A stretch of 64,000 nt of DNA, from the NCBI RefSeq assembly GCF_013033355.1, contig NZ_WQDY01000001.1:372001-436000 (forward strand), given 5' to 3'. The stretch comes from Ruegeria lacuscaerulensis (GTDB lineage Bacteria > Pseudomonadota > Alphaproteobacteria > Rhodobacterales > Rhodobacteraceae). Below, one piece after another: positions 17,802 through 27,413 of the stretch. The first letter of the stretch is position 1; each line of letters begins with the position of its first letter. Below the pieces are notes generated by a model that made no database searches, was not told the DNA's origin, and saw nothing but the letters and a program-made list of their open reading frames with translations. The position numbers were made by a program, and so were the translations under genes.

Positions 17802-18708
17802 TGTTTTCCATCTCGAACGGGGTGGACTGATAAATTTCGTTGACCCAGTTACCGTAGAGCAAATGCGCATGGCTGCGCCATCGGTTCTGCGGCGGGCGAC
17901 TTGGATCGTCGTCAGGGTAGTAGTTCATTGGCACGTTGATTGGGGTACCGTTGGCCACGTCGCGGTCATATTCCTGTTTCAGCGTATCACTGTCATATTC
18001 GAAGTGATTGAAGATATAGATCGCGCGGTGGGCTTGATCCTCGACAAGGCACGGTCCGACTTCGTCACTGCCCAAAAGCGTTTTTAACCCCGAGGCGGTG
18101 TCGATTTCGGATTGCTTCATTTCTGTCCAACGGCTGACAGGGATAACGCAATCGTCCGAAAACCCCCGTAAGAAGGGCGACGCGGGTGCAAGATTACTGT
18201 GACGGAAACAGCCAAACGCCTTAGCGTCCAGGATGTGCTTTTTGACGCCGTGGAAATGATTGATCATCGCCATTCCCCCCCAACAAACGCCAAAAGTCGA
18301 ATGGACATTGGTCTGAGTCCACTCAAAGACTTCGCTGATTTCGTCCCAGTAGGTAACATCATTGAACTCAAGATGTTCGATAGGTGCACCGGTGATGATC
18401 AGGCCATCAAATTTCTGATCTTTGACCTCCTGAAACGGGCGGTAGAACTCAGCCATGTGTTCGGCCGCAGTATTTTTCGTGCGATGCTCGGTCATGCGGA
18501 TCAACGACAGGTCGATCTGCAAAGGCGTCGCGCCAATCAGGCGGGCGAATTGGTTTTCGGTCTGAATCTTTTTCGGCATCAGGTTCAGCAACCCGATCCG
18601 CAAAGGGCGAATATCCTGACGCATTGCCTGATCCTCGGCCATGACCATGACACCCTCTTTCGAGAGGACGTCAAATGCGGGCAGGTCGGAGGGAATCTTG
18701 ATTGGCAT
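17791..18708 (-). CDS. metA: Homoserine O-acyltransferase MetA (acetyl-CoA type by residue 111)
   Basis: 305 residues, full length. It activates homoserine for methionine synthesis. The catalytic cysteine is C142 in FGVCWGG; the partner histidine and glutamate are H235 and E237 in FNHFEYDS. Residue 111 in the GAPIEHLEF segment is glutamate, which specifies acetyl-CoA in this family, whereas glycine there gives succinyl-CoA. It should therefore be annotated homoserine O-acetyltransferase (MetAA) even though the family is usually labelled succinyltransferase. No SAM-II riboswitch fits the 38-base gap upstream. Confidence 0.93.
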   Translation of the reverse strand: MPIKIPSDLPAFDVLSKEGVMVMAEDQAMRQDIRPLRIGLLNLMPKKIQTENQFARLIGATPLQIDLSLIRMTEHRTKNTAAEHMAEFYRPFQEVKDQKFDGLIITGAPIEHLEFNDVTYWDEISEVFEWTQTNVHSTFGVCWGGMAMINHFHGVKKHILDAKAFGCFRHSNLAPASPFLRGFSDDCVIPVSRWTEMKQSEIDTASGLKTLLGSDEVGPCLVEDQAHRAIYIFNHFEYDSDTLKQEYDRDVANGTPINVPMNYYPDDDPSRPPQNRWRSHAHLLYGNWVNEIYQSTPFEMENIGR

Positions 18709-18746
18709 CAGTGCAAGCCTTTGGAGTTACAGTGTAGAAGCGGTAA

Positions 18747-19619
18747 TTAAGCGTGGTTAGCGCGGGTCTCAAGGGTACGTTCGATCAACTCATCGAAATC
18801 ACCCGCGTCACGAACGCTGTGCATATCATTTGCAGTGACCGTCACGCCCCAATTGTCGGCCATCGCCTGATAGCGCGGTTGCCGATGCGCTAACGCGCGC
18901 GCATAGGTCCACCGAACAAAAGCATCTGGATCGACCTCGGTCGCGCTGCAGCCTTGTTCTGCAAGATATTCCTCCCAAACTCGTGTCAGGAACTCTGGCT
19001 GGTAGGACATCGGTTTAGGGGCTTTGTCAAACCTGCGGACCAACTCGGCGGTGTGATCCTCATCGCCTTTTAACCAGATCATCAATGTCTGGCGCGACAA
19101 TTCCGACAAGACCGGATCGCGCGCATCATCGGGATCAACCCACTCGCAAATAGAACCGCCCGTGTCGCAAATGAAATGCGGATATTGGTACAGGCGCTTG
19201 GCACGATCAATGAAATACTCGGTGTCCAGAAGAGCGTGAATTTCGGCCAGGCGAAACTGCTCTTGTCGGCGGCGATACTCCGACAGCTCCAACCCGCCGA
19301 GCGCAGGATTGCCCGGCTTGCCCAGGTAAGCGGCAACAGGGGTCAGGTTTTCGAACGAGATATTCGAGCCAATGTAAATCGAATCCGACAACAGAAGATC
19401 GCGCAGAAAAGGGACCTTCATGGCTTGGGCTTTGGCGTTATCGATAATGTATTCGCCCATGTAGCGTGTGCCGATGCGATAATCGATCGAGTAGTGAAAC
19501 CAGTCTCCAGAATCCCTCAGGACATTCGAGACATAGGTTTTGCCAAGCCCTGACATGCCGAAGAAAAGCACTTTCTTCCGCTCTGCGTCCCGCCACTCTT
19601 TCGCCGAATTGTAGATCAT
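18747..19619 (-). CDS. P-loop NTPase/kinase-like protein of unknown function
   Basis: 290 residues. A Walker A motif FFGMSGLGKTYVSNVL lies at about residues 19-34. HFICDTGGSICEW near 150 could supply an acidic Walker B-like residue. Otherwise no known domain is recognised. The order (early P-loop, then RIGTRYMGEYIID and LSRQTLMIWLKGDEDH) suggests a small-molecule kinase-like fold. It sits directly upstream of metA on the same strand, 38 bases away, so it may share its transcript. It starts with a two-residue lead before NSAKEW; the start at 19619 is not strongly supported by a ribosome site. Confidence 0.7.
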   Translation of the reverse strand: MIYNSAKEWRDAERKKVLFFGMSGLGKTYVSNVLRDSGDWFHYSIDYRIGTRYMGEYIIDNAKAQAMKVPFLRDLLLSDSIYIGSNISFENLTPVAAYLGKPGNPALGGLELSEYRRRQEQFRLAEIHALLDTEYFIDRAKRLYQYPHFICDTGGSICEWVDPDDARDPVLSELSRQTLMIWLKGDEDHTAELVRRFDKAPKPMSYQPEFLTRVWEEYLAEQGCSATEVDPDAFVRWTYARALAHRQPRYQAMADNWGVTVTANDMHSVRDAGDFDELIERTLETRANHA

Positions 19620-19668
19620 CGACCGCTATCCCTTTTTTCGACCTTGCTAATTCGGGGCAGCGGCGGCG

Positions 19669-20565
19669 TCAATCGCGCGCAGCGGATCGGTTAAGTATTA
19701 GCAGCCCAAGCCCGAGAACCGCAAAACCTAGATATGCTTGTACCGGAAGGGCTTCGTCCCTCAGGACACTGCCCAGCAGAATGGCGATGGGCGGAATGAC
19801 AAGTGTTACTAACATCAGGTTTCCTGCACCCGCCATAGCCAGAACGCGGTAATACAAAAGGTACGCACCTGCGGTCGCGACCAGGGCGTAATATGTGATC
19901 GCGACCCACGTTATCGCAGGCAGATTGAGCACGGGTATCCCGTCGGTCATCAAGGTTATGGGAAGGATCACCACCGTAGCTCCAGTTAACATCCCCGCTG
20001 CTGCAACGGTTGGGGGAAGATGCGAAAGCGCAACTCTCGCCCATGCGCTGGCGAAAGCGTATGACAGGGCGCCGGCAATGATCGCCAGTTGGGCGACGTT
20101 TTGTATGTTAAAGCTCGCAAAGTTCCGCCAGCCAATGGCGATAGTGACACCCAGAAAACCTAACCCGACACCAAGGGCGCGGGCTTTAGTCAGCCTTTCG
20201 TCCCGGAACAGCATAGCGGCAACCAATACACCGAAAACCGCCGTGGCCGCGTTGAGGATCGAGGTCAGCCCGGTGTCGATATACAACTGACCCCATGCCA
20301 TAAGGGTGAATGGGATAGCGTTATTCAGCAGCCCCATGACAAGAAACGCACCCCATGTACGCAGGTCGGTCGGGACGCTTTGTTGTTTTGCCCAGACTAT
20401 TAGCCACAAAGCTAGCATCGCCCAGAACACACGATGCAGAACAGAAGTCATCACAGGGATTGTGTCCAAAGCGATGCGGATCGCCAAAAAGGATGCACCC
20501 CAGATCAGCCCCAGAAGTAAAAGCTCGGCCCATGCGCGGCCAGAGAGATGTTTTTGATCAGCCAT
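19669..20565 (-). CDS. DMT superfamily transporter (EamA family)
   Basis: 298 residues with about ten hydrophobic helices arranged as two EamA repeats. The first repeat begins LLLLGLIWGASFLAIRIAL near residue 13 and the second contains GALSYAFASAWARVAL near 160. The C-terminal helix is followed by a short basic tail. Such proteins export amino acids or metabolites across the inner membrane. The ATG at 20565 is preferred because GAGAAA lies about seven bases upstream; ATG at 20580 is also possible. Substrate unknown. Confidence 0.85.
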   Translation of the reverse strand: MADQKHLSGRAWAELLLLGLIWGASFLAIRIALDTIPVMTSVLHRVFWAMLALWLIVWAKQQSVPTDLRTWGAFLVMGLLNNAIPFTLMAWGQLYIDTGLTSILNAATAVFGVLVAAMLFRDERLTKARALGVGLGFLGVTIAIGWRNFASFNIQNVAQLAIIAGALSYAFASAWARVALSHLPPTVAAAGMLTGATVVILPITLMTDGIPVLNLPAITWVAITYYALVATAGAYLLYYRVLAMAGAGNLMLVTLVIPPIAILLGSVLRDEALPVQAYLGFAVLGLGLLILNRSAARD

Positions 20566-20613
20566 ATGTTTGTTTCTCATATCGCCAAGGCTGGAGGCGA
20601 CCCGAAACATGCG

Positions 20614-20639
20614 AAAAAGCCCCACCGATTGGGCGGGGC
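20614..20639 (-). terminator. Terminator for the FadL-like porin gene
   Basis: Read on the minus strand: an 8-bp GC-rich stem (GCCCCGCC with GGTGGGGC, one G-U pair) and a 5-base loop followed by five Ts. It lies 26 bases after the porin stop, a good intrinsic terminator. Confidence 0.8.
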
Positions 20640-20664
20640 CTTTGAATGGTTTGGATTAATCTGA

Positions 20665-21795
20665 TTAGTCCAGCGCGTAGGTCAGCTGCAGACCGACGCT
20701 CCAGGCCGAGTTTCCGCTGAACTCGCCGCCAGTGGTTGTGGTCGCGTCGCCGATATCAGTGTAGCGAATACCGCCCGAGATCTGAGCTTTCTCAATCGAG
20801 TAGGTGCCACCGACGCCGACGCTCCAGAAACCGTTGGTCGGGCCCAGGTTGGACACCTCGGAGCCTGTGTCTCTTTCATAGCCCAAGGAGAATGCTCCGG
20901 AGAATTCATCCGAGAACTGATAGCCCACACCCAGCGTGTATGTGAACGTTTCGTCAGCAAAGCTCACAAGTGGATCACTGTTGGGCGGCAGCGCTGTGAA
21001 CGCCTGAGGCGAAACGTCAGCCTGCGGCCAATCAACCCAACGCACGGAGCCGAAGACCAGAGTTTTAGGTGCAACGCCGGTTTGGAAATCCAAGTTGATG
21101 GACTGAGGCGTCTCGACTCTGGTTGTTGAGTCCTCGGTCAGGAGAACAACACCTGTCGGTCCCAACGCATTGAAAGATTCAGTAGTGCCTATGTCGTGGG
21201 TGATCTTAGAATTGTAGACCAAAGAAACACGCGCGGCAATTTCAGGACGCTCCCAAGCAACACCTACCAGATATCCAAAGTCCGTAGTGTTGTCGAAATC
21301 CACCTCGTAACCCAAGACGGCGGGAACAGCTACGTTTGCATCAATTCGCTGACCTCGGATACCACCAAGCGCGCTGAAACCGTTTCCAACTTTGTAACGC
21401 AGGACGGCGGTGATGGCATCAACATCGGCTTCTGCACGCAGAACATCAGTTCGACCACCAAACTGCGCCAATGGGTTCTGAGAGAGCGGGTAGTTCGATG
21501 GATATTCAACGTCTGCGCCAAAAGGTTGGTCGTAGATAAGAGCAAAATCCAATTTATCCGTCAGGGCCCGTTTGTAGCCCAGACCCGGAGAGAAAAAGCT
21601 TTCACCGACGTTTCCGGAATCCACACCATTCTGCTCACCGCTGATATCTGGGTTTGCGTAACCCAGGCGCGCCTGGACCACCGAACCGTCTTCGAAAATC
21701 AGGTTGATGCCCTGACCGCTGCGATCAAGTCCTGCAGCATGCACGCCAGTCGCGCCAACGCACAAAGCGCACGCCTGTAGAAGCGCCTTTTTCAT
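20665..21795 (-). CDS. OmpP1/FadL-family outer membrane transporter
   Basis: 376 residues with a signal peptide ending GVHAAG near residue 21. The mature N-terminus (GLDRSGQGINLIFEDG) matches the plug segment of FadL-type channels. The rest is alternating amphipathic strands with many aromatic ends, finishing in WSVGLQLTYAL with a terminal hydrophobic strand typical of beta barrels. FadL proteins move hydrophobic compounds such as long-chain fatty acids through the outer membrane. Start supported by GGGAGG before ATG. It is monocistronic with its own terminator. Confidence 0.87.
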   Translation of the reverse strand: MKKALLQACALCVGATGVHAAGLDRSGQGINLIFEDGSVVQARLGYANPDISGEQNGVDSGNVGESFFSPGLGYKRALTDKLDFALIYDQPFGADVEYPSNYPLSQNPLAQFGGRTDVLRAEADVDAITAVLRYKVGNGFSALGGIRGQRIDANVAVPAVLGYEVDFDNTTDFGYLVGVAWERPEIAARVSLVYNSKITHDIGTTESFNALGPTGVVLLTEDSTTRVETPQSINLDFQTGVAPKTLVFGSVRWVDWPQADVSPQAFTALPPNSDPLVSFADETFTYTLGVGYQFSDEFSGAFSLGYERDTGSEVSNLGPTNGFWSVGVGGTYSIEKAQISGGIRYTDIGDATTTTGGEFSGNSAWSVGLQLTYALD

Positions 21796-21923
21796 GAAAT
21801 TCCTCCCTTATACTTTCCTGTATGCTGCGCAGTGCTGTGATGTGAGTGCGCGCAGTGTGGTGTTTACTTATGATGCTCAATATTCACTCGGGGTTCATTT
21901 TAGCGTCAACTGGTGACGGTGCG

Positions 21924-22829
21924 TTACTTGCGCTGAGTGTCGCGAGGAACTGTTGCTAAACTGTTACGATTTTCGGCGTGAACGTTCAGAAAGATACCTG
22001 CAAAGATCACAACGGCCCCTAAAAGCGTCCAGTGATCCAGTGGTTCTTGGTAGAGAATCACCCCGACAATCGCGATTGTCGGCAGTCTGGCGAAGTCGAA
22101 AGGCACCACAACTGTGGCCGGAGCAATCGCCAGAGCGTTCGTAATACAGAAATGCGCAAGCAACCCAGCCAGCCCGACGAGCAGCAGGAAAGGGGCGGTT
22201 GATAATGTCGGCAAAGTGATCTGGCCATCGAATGCAGAAGCGGCAAACCCGAGGCCGGCCTGAATAACAGTCAGCCAGAACATAATGCACCCGATGCTTG
22301 CGAATTGGGTCAGTTTTTTTGTCGAGATCGTCGTCAGGGCAAAGAAGATCGCAGACATGGCGGCGGCCACTACGCCCGCGCTGAGGGGAACGGCCCCCGG
22401 ACGCGCCACAATGAGGATACCGAGGAACCCGATCAGGGCCGACAGGACGCGAATTGTGGTCAAACGCTCACCCAGCAGGAGCGGGGACAACAGGATCACC
22501 CAGATGGGCTGCGTAAATTCCAGTGCAAACACTTGCGCCAGCGGAACTACCGAAACGGCGTAGAACCACAGATTTTGCCCGGTGAAATGCAACACGTTCC
22601 GAACGCCGTGCAGCCCCAGCCTGTGCGTTGAGACCTGATGCCAACTGCCGGTTGCCGTAAGAACAAGGCCGACCACCAAGATGCCGACAATGCTGCGGTA
22701 GAACATGATTTCGAACGTGTCATGCGTCACGCTCAGCTCGCGTCCGGCTACCGCCATTGAGGAAAACGAAGCGATTGCACCGAGCATCCATAAAGCGGCC
22801 TTGCCGATTTGCGGTCTGGAAGTTTCCAT
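21924..22829 (-). CDS. DMT superfamily transporter (EamA family)
   Basis: 301 residues, ten predicted helices in two EamA repeats: the first around WMLGAIASFSSMAVAGREL (residue 14 on), the middle around FALEFTQPIWVILLSPLLLGE (near 105), the second from AAMSAIFFALTTISTKKL (near 160). The start METSRPQIG at 22829 is chosen; an upstream in-frame ATG adds 36 unconserved-looking residues. Unrelated in detail to the DMT gene at 19669-20565, so not a recent duplication. Substrate unknown. Confidence 0.83.
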   Translation of the reverse strand: METSRPQIGKAALWMLGAIASFSSMAVAGRELSVTHDTFEIMFYRSIVGILVVGLVLTATGSWHQVSTHRLGLHGVRNVLHFTGQNLWFYAVSVVPLAQVFALEFTQPIWVILLSPLLLGERLTTIRVLSALIGFLGILIVARPGAVPLSAGVVAAAMSAIFFALTTISTKKLTQFASIGCIMFWLTVIQAGLGFAASAFDGQITLPTLSTAPFLLLVGLAGLLAHFCITNALAIAPATVVVPFDFARLPTIAIVGVILYQEPLDHWTLLGAVVIFAGIFLNVHAENRNSLATVPRDTQRK

Positions 22830-22894
22830 GCAAGGCCCTGTTAACTCTGATGTGTATTGTTCTGATACGTAACCGGAAATCCGTCGCGCAGAAA

Positions 22895-22925
22895 CAAAAA
22901 AGCCGGGCGATGGCCCGGCTTTTTG
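22895..22925 (-). terminator. Bidirectional terminator after guaA
   Basis: AGCCGGGC-GATG-GCCCGGCT forms a perfect 8-bp stem with A6-7 on one side and T5 on the other, so it can act on both strands. It lies directly after the guaA stop. Confidence 0.85.
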
Positions 22926-22927
22926 CG

Positions 22928-24487
22928 TCATTCCCACTCGATTGTGCCCGGAGGCTTCGAGGTGATGTCATAAGTGCATCTGTTGATCCCCTTGACCTCG
23001 TTGATGATCCGCGTGGCCGTCTCGCCCAGGAATTCATGGGTGAAGGGATAATAATCTGCGGTCATTCCATCGACAGAGGTCACAGCCCGCAGGGCGCAGG
23101 CATAGTCATAAGTGCGCCCGTCACCCATTACACCCACGGTGCGCACGGGCAGGATCGCCACGAAGGCCTGCCAAATCTCGTCGTAAAGGCCATGTTTACG
23201 AATTTGGTCGATATAGACGGCATCTGCCTCGCGTAGAATTTCCAGCTTTTCGCGGGTGATTTCGCCAGGGCAGCGGATCGCCAGGCCGGGGCCGGGGAAG
23301 GGGTGACGACCGATGAAACTCTGAGGCAGGCCCAGTTCGCGGCCCAAAGCGCGGACCTCGTCCTTGAACAGTTCGCGCAGGGGTTCAACCAGCTTCAGGC
23401 CCATTTTCTCGGGCAGGCCGCCGACATTGTGGTGCGACTTGATCGTGACCGAGGGGCCGCCAGAAAAGGACACCGATTCAATGACATCCGGGTAGAGCGT
23501 ACCTTGTGCCAGGAACTCGGCCCCGTCGATGGTGTCGGCGTGTTTCTGGAACACGTCGATGAACAGCTTGCCGATGATCTTGCGTTTGGTCTCGGGGTCG
23601 GACTGGCCTTCCAGCTCACCAAGGAACAGCTCGCTTTCATCGGCGTGGATTAGCTGGATGTTATAGTTGTCGCGGAACATGCCGACGACTTCCTCGGCCT
23701 CGTTCTTGCGCAGCAACCCATGGTCGACGAACACACAGGTCAACTGGTCGCCGATCGCCTCGTGGATCAGGATCGCAGCGACCGAGCTGTCGACGCCGCC
23801 GGACAGACCGCAAATGACTTTCTTGTCGCCCACCTGTTCGCGGATTTGTTCGATCATCTGCTCGCGATAGGCGCCCATGGTCCAGTCGCCGCTGAACCCG
23901 GCCAGTTTGACGAAATTCTCATACAGTTTCGCACCTTTGGGGGTGTGGTGCACCTCGGGGTGGAACTGTACTGCATAGAAATGGCGCGCGCTGTCGGCGG
24001 TGATGGCAAAGGGCGCATTTGGAGACGTCCCGAACACCTCAAACCCCGGAGCGATTTCACTGACGTGATCGCCATGGCTCATCCAGACCTGCTCGTCACC
24101 CTCGGCGAACCAACCGTCCAGAATGTCCAGCTGACCCTTGGGAGTGACGAAGGCACGACCGAATTCGGCAGTACCGTGGCCGCTTTCGACCTTGCCACCC
24201 AGTTGGTGCATCATCACTTGCTGGCCGTAGCAGATGCCAAGGATCGGCACGCCATAGTCGAAAATTTCTTGCGGGGCGCGGGGTGAGCCCTCGCGTGTGA
24301 CGCTGTCCGGTCCGCCTGAGAAGATTACAGCCTTGGGTGCCATCTGGCGCACAAAGTCCATAGTAACATTCTGGTAGGGGTGGATTTCGCAGTAGACGTT
24401 AAGCTCGCGCAGGCGACGGGCGATAAGCTGCGTTACCTGGCTGCCGAAGTCGATGATCAATAGGCGGTCATGGGATGTCTGGCTCAT
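22928..24487 (-). CDS. guaA: GMP synthase (glutamine-hydrolysing)
   Basis: 519 residues, full length. It converts XMP to GMP using glutamine. The N-terminal class I amidotransferase has [14 protein letters not shown] near residue 12, the nucleophile in GICYGQQ near 83 and the histidine/glutamate in [13 protein letters not shown] near 172. The PP-loop ATP pyrophosphatase motif SGGVDSSV lies near 229, and the C-terminal dimerisation domain ends in [10 protein letters not shown]. It is monocistronic with a strong terminator. Confidence 0.97.
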   Translation of the reverse strand: MSQTSHDRLLIIDFGSQVTQLIARRLRELNVYCEIHPYQNVTMDFVRQMAPKAVIFSGGPDSVTREGSPRAPQEIFDYGVPILGICYGQQVMMHQLGGKVESGHGTAEFGRAFVTPKGQLDILDGWFAEGDEQVWMSHGDHVSEIAPGFEVFGTSPNAPFAITADSARHFYAVQFHPEVHHTPKGAKLYENFVKLAGFSGDWTMGAYREQMIEQIREQVGDKKVICGLSGGVDSSVAAILIHEAIGDQLTCVFVDHGLLRKNEAEEVVGMFRDNYNIQLIHADESELFLGELEGQSDPETKRKIIGKLFIDVFQKHADTIDGAEFLAQGTLYPDVIESVSFSGGPSVTIKSHHNVGGLPEKMGLKLVEPLRELFKDEVRALGRELGLPQSFIGRHPFPGPGLAIRCPGEITREKLEILREADAVYIDQIRKHGLYDEIWQAFVAILPVRTVGVMGDGRTYDYACALRAVTSVDGMTADYYPFTHEFLGETATRIINEVKGINRCTYDITSKPPGTIEWE

Positions 24488-24568
24488 GGTTGGCTCTTAG
24501 GTCGCGCGGCGGCTATGTGCAAGCGTTATGAGGTGTTTCTGACCAGATACGAGAGGGAGATTGGATCA

Positions 24569-25015
24569 ATGACTGCCATTCGTTTCGCGAACGCGACTCA
24601 GAAAGACGCCACGGCGATCACTGATTGCATAAATGCGGCTTATTTAAGCGCGCGTGAATACCTTACCGATTTACCGGATGTGACTGCGGGTATTGATCAG
24701 GATATCGCTGACAATAGGGTGGTTATTGCCGTTTCAGATGACCGATTGGCGGGGGTGATCATTTTTGCACGGCATGGCGCCGAGATGAAGGTTTTCAATC
24801 TGGCCGTGTCACCAAAGGCGCAAGGGCAGGGAATTGCCGGAAAGCTGCTTGCCCGGGCCGAAGCCGAAGCGCGCGAAGCCGGATGCACCCTGATGGTATT
24901 GCGCACGCACCGGCTGATGCGAGATACCCGCGCGATCTATGCGCATCTGGGTTGGATTGAATCAGAAGTCAGCGGAAATTCCGTGGCCATGCAAAAAACG
25001 CTTGAAGCAGATTAG
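24569..25015 (+). CDS. GNAT family N-acetyltransferase
   Basis: 148 residues, one GNAT domain. Acetyl-CoA-binding motif A is KVFNLAVSPKAQGQGIAGKLL near residue 75 (Q/RxxGxG/A), followed by AEAEAREAGCTLMVLRTH and AIYAHLGWIE. The frame continues upstream to 24470, but MTAIRFANAT at 24569 with a GAGGGAGA site about nine bases before it is the natural start. It overlaps the convergent DUF2270 gene by four bases. Substrate unknown. Confidence 0.85.
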   Translation: MTAIRFANATQKDATAITDCINAAYLSAREYLTDLPDVTAGIDQDIADNRVVIAVSDDRLAGVIIFARHGAEMKVFNLAVSPKAQGQGIAGKLLARAEAEAREAGCTLMVLRTHRLMRDTRAIYAHLGWIESEVSGNSVAMQKTLEAD

Positions 25016-25713
25016 CCCATCGATTCCGATTTTTCGCGACCTCGATGAGAGGCACGGCTGACATCTGCCCGGTAACTCCAGATCGCGATGAGGGACCAGC
25101 AAAGTATGTAGAAAATGCCTGTGATAATAAGAAACTCACCGGGAATGGGGCCGACATCCGCTCGATCGAGGGCCTGATGAAAACTTTCAACTGGTGTCGG
25201 ATGGACCGAAATCTTGACGCAAAAGGCAAGGCTCTGGATCAATAAAATCCACAGATAATTCCTTCGGATTCGCCGCCCGATCGCGATCATCAGGCTGACG
25301 TGGTAGCGTGGGTGCAAATAGTCCTGAGCCAAAACCTTTTGCCAGTTCTCTTCCATGTGAAGATCGCCGTCATACAGAAGTGGTGCGTAGAAATGGGTTT
25401 CCAGCCATCTGGCCCGGGCGCGCCAAACATTGAAATACCGGTAGCGCCGCGCTTCGAGCATCAGGAAAAGGATAATCAGTACGCCAACAAGTACCAGTGG
25501 AAGCGGCGAAGCCTCGGGCGATGAAAAAGAAATCGACAGTGCAACGCCCAACGTGACAACTGCCCAGTTGGTCGTGGTGTCCAGCCGTGTGCGCCAGATC
25601 GTGCTCCGGTAGACTTCGCCGCGGTATAGGTGCGCAACTGCACCAATCTCGGCCGCGTCCAGACTTTTTCGTTCCGCAGATGGGCCCGCGGCGTGAGGCG
25701 TTTCCGAATCCAT
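25012..25713 (-). CDS. DUF2270 membrane protein
   Basis: 233 residues. A hydrophilic N-terminus (1-45, with HLYRGEVYRSTIWRTRLD) is followed by two hydrophobic helices (about 48-85), a basic WRARARWLETHFYAP segment, and two C-terminal helices near 160-215. This matches the DUF2270 family of inner-membrane proteins, which has no known function. Transcribed alone and convergent with the GNAT gene. Confidence 0.78.
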   Translation of the reverse strand: MDSETPHAAGPSAERKSLDAAEIGAVAHLYRGEVYRSTIWRTRLDTTTNWAVVTLGVALSISFSSPEASPLPLVLVGVLIILFLMLEARRYRYFNVWRARARWLETHFYAPLLYDGDLHMEENWQKVLAQDYLHPRYHVSLMIAIGRRIRRNYLWILLIQSLAFCVKISVHPTPVESFHQALDRADVGPIPGEFLIITGIFYILCWSLIAIWSYRADVSRASHRGREKSESMG

Positions 25714-25770
25714 GCTTACATCTTGAGCATTCGTGAAATTGGGTCAAAACAAAAGCGAATGGCTGATCAT

Positions 25771-25793
25771 GTCGCTTTTACCCCTATTGCGAC
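25771..25793 (+). promoter_or_regulatory. GTCGC/GCGAC dyad upstream of the MttB-like gene
   Basis: GTCGC at 25771-25775 and GCGAC at 25789-25793 form an inverted repeat with a 13-base centre, 76 bases before the methyltransferase start. It could be an operator; the short arms make chance likely. Confidence 0.25.
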
Positions 25794-25868
25794 GTAATCC
25801 ACGTCTGGTGACTCCGGCTGTTCCGGTAACACAATGTCCAACGTGAACATGTTTAACGGGATCATCTC

Positions 25869-27413
25869 ATGACAGAGGCAAACACCCGACGCAGAGCCAG
25901 AAGCGGTGGCGGGGCCGCCCGCCGGGCCGAGCGTACCGCGGTTCGTATCGAAACGGCGAAGTATATCGAGCGCAATATTCCGAACTTTGAAGTTCTGAAC
26001 GAGGAAGCGCTGGAAATTATCGAAAGCAACGCTGAAACCATTCTGGCCGAGGTTGGCGTCAACTTTGTCGACAACCCCGCTGCACTAGAGCGCTGGAAGA
26101 ACGCCGGTGCCGACATTGATGGCGAGCGTGTGCGTATCCCCCGAGGGTTGGCGCGTGAACTGATCAAAACCGCGCCCAGCGAATTCACGCAGCACGCGCG
26201 AAACCCCGAAAAATCGGTGGTTGTCGGCGGCCGCAACTTGGTTCTTGCACCAGTTTATGGCCCTCCATTTGTGCGTGATGCTCAGGGTGGTCGTCGTTAT
26301 GCGACCATGGATGATTTCAACAAGTTCGTGAAACTGGCCTACATGTCCAAGTGGTTGCACCACTCGGGTGGTACGGTCTGCGAACCAACAGATGTGCCGG
26401 TGAACAAGCGCCACCTGGATATGTTGATGGCGCACATGACTTTGTCGGACAAACCCTTCATGGGTTCGGTTACTGATCCAAGCCGCGCGCAGGACTCGGT
26501 CGAGATGTGCGAGATTCTGTTCGGTAAAGAGTTCGTGCAGGAAAACACCGTCATGACCTCGTTGACCAACATCAACTCGCCGATGACCTTCGACGATGTG
26601 ATGATGGGCTCGCTGGAGGTGTACGCCGCGAACAATCAAGCCTGCATCATTTCGCCCTTCATCGTGGGCGGTGCGATGGCTCCGGTTTCGGTAGCGGGGA
26701 CGCTGACGCAAGTTCTGGCCGAGGTTCTGGCCGGTGTCGCCTATAGCCAGATCATCCGTCCCGGCGCACCAGCGATCTTTGGCGCGTTTGTGTCGTCGAT
26801 TGACATGAATTCGGGCGCGCCAACCTTCGGGACGCCTGAGGCGTCTTTGGTTACCTATGGTGCGGGTCAGTTGGCGCGACGCCTTGGGTTGCCATACCGG
26901 TCAGCAGGGTCGTTCTGCGGCTCGAAACTGCCTGACGCGCAGGCCGCATATGAAACCGCGAACTCGCTGAACATGGGGCTGATGGCCGGTGTTAACTTTA
27001 TGCTGCATTCCTGCGGCTGGCTGGAAGGTGGTCTGGTGGCGGACTTTGAAAAGTTCGTCATGGATGCTGACCAGTTGGGTGTTCTGCACGGCGTGGCCAA
27101 AGGCGTCGCCTTTGACGACAACGCACAGGCGATGGATGCGATCCGCGAAGTGGGCCCCGGTGGTCACTACCTTGGCTGCGCCCACACGCAGACCAACTTC
27201 AAGGACGCGTTCTGGAAATCGGAACTGCTTGACTACAAGCCATTCGAAACCTGGGAAGATGAAGGCGGTCGGGATACACGGCAACTGGCCACTTCGCGGG
27301 TCGAACATCTGCTGGCAAACTACCAGCAGCCGCAGCTCGACCCGGCGATCCATGCCGCTCTGAATGAGTATATCGAGAAGAAAAAGGCCTCTATGCCGGA
27401 TGCCTTTGCCTGA
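25869..27413 (+). CDS. MttB superfamily corrinoid-type methyltransferase without pyrrolysine
   Basis: 514 residues of the trimethylamine/glycine-betaine methyltransferase superfamily. Landmarks include NFEVLNEEALEIIESNAETIL near residue 40, APVYGPPFVRDAQGGRR near 135, HHSGGTVCEPTDVP near 162 and NSGAPTFGTPEASL near 316. No in-frame amber codon is present, so it is not the pyrrolysine trimethylamine enzyme. Non-Pyl members demethylate glycine betaine, proline betaine or carnitine, passing methyl to a corrinoid protein. No corrinoid protein or MtbA-type partner is within the window. The N-terminus is very arginine-rich (residues 6-25). Confidence 0.85.
   Translation: MTEANTRRRARSGGGAARRAERTAVRIETAKYIERNIPNFEVLNEEALEIIESNAETILAEVGVNFVDNPAALERWKNAGADIDGERVRIPRGLARELIKTAPSEFTQHARNPEKSVVVGGRNLVLAPVYGPPFVRDAQGGRRYATMDDFNKFVKLAYMSKWLHHSGGTVCEPTDVPVNKRHLDMLMAHMTLSDKPFMGSVTDPSRAQDSVEMCEILFGKEFVQENTVMTSLTNINSPMTFDDVMMGSLEVYAANNQACIISPFIVGGAMAPVSVAGTLTQVLAEVLAGVAYSQIIRPGAPAIFGAFVSSIDMNSGAPTFGTPEASLVTYGAGQLARRLGLPYRSAGSFCGSKLPDAQAAYETANSLNMGLMAGVNFMLHSCGWLEGGLVADFEKFVMDADQLGVLHGVAKGVAFDDNAQAMDAIREVGPGGHYLGCAHTQTNFKDAFWKSELLDYKPFETWEDEGGRDTRQLATSRVEHLLANYQQPQLDPAIHAALNEYIEKKKASMPDAFA

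Noticed and set aside
18709..18746. SAM-II riboswitch before metA
   Set aside because: Only 38 bases separate metA from the upstream gene, and no SAM-II core pattern was seen there.
25869..27413. Pyrrolysine-containing trimethylamine methyltransferase
   Set aside because: The reading frame is uninterrupted by UAG, so no pyrrolysine is encoded.
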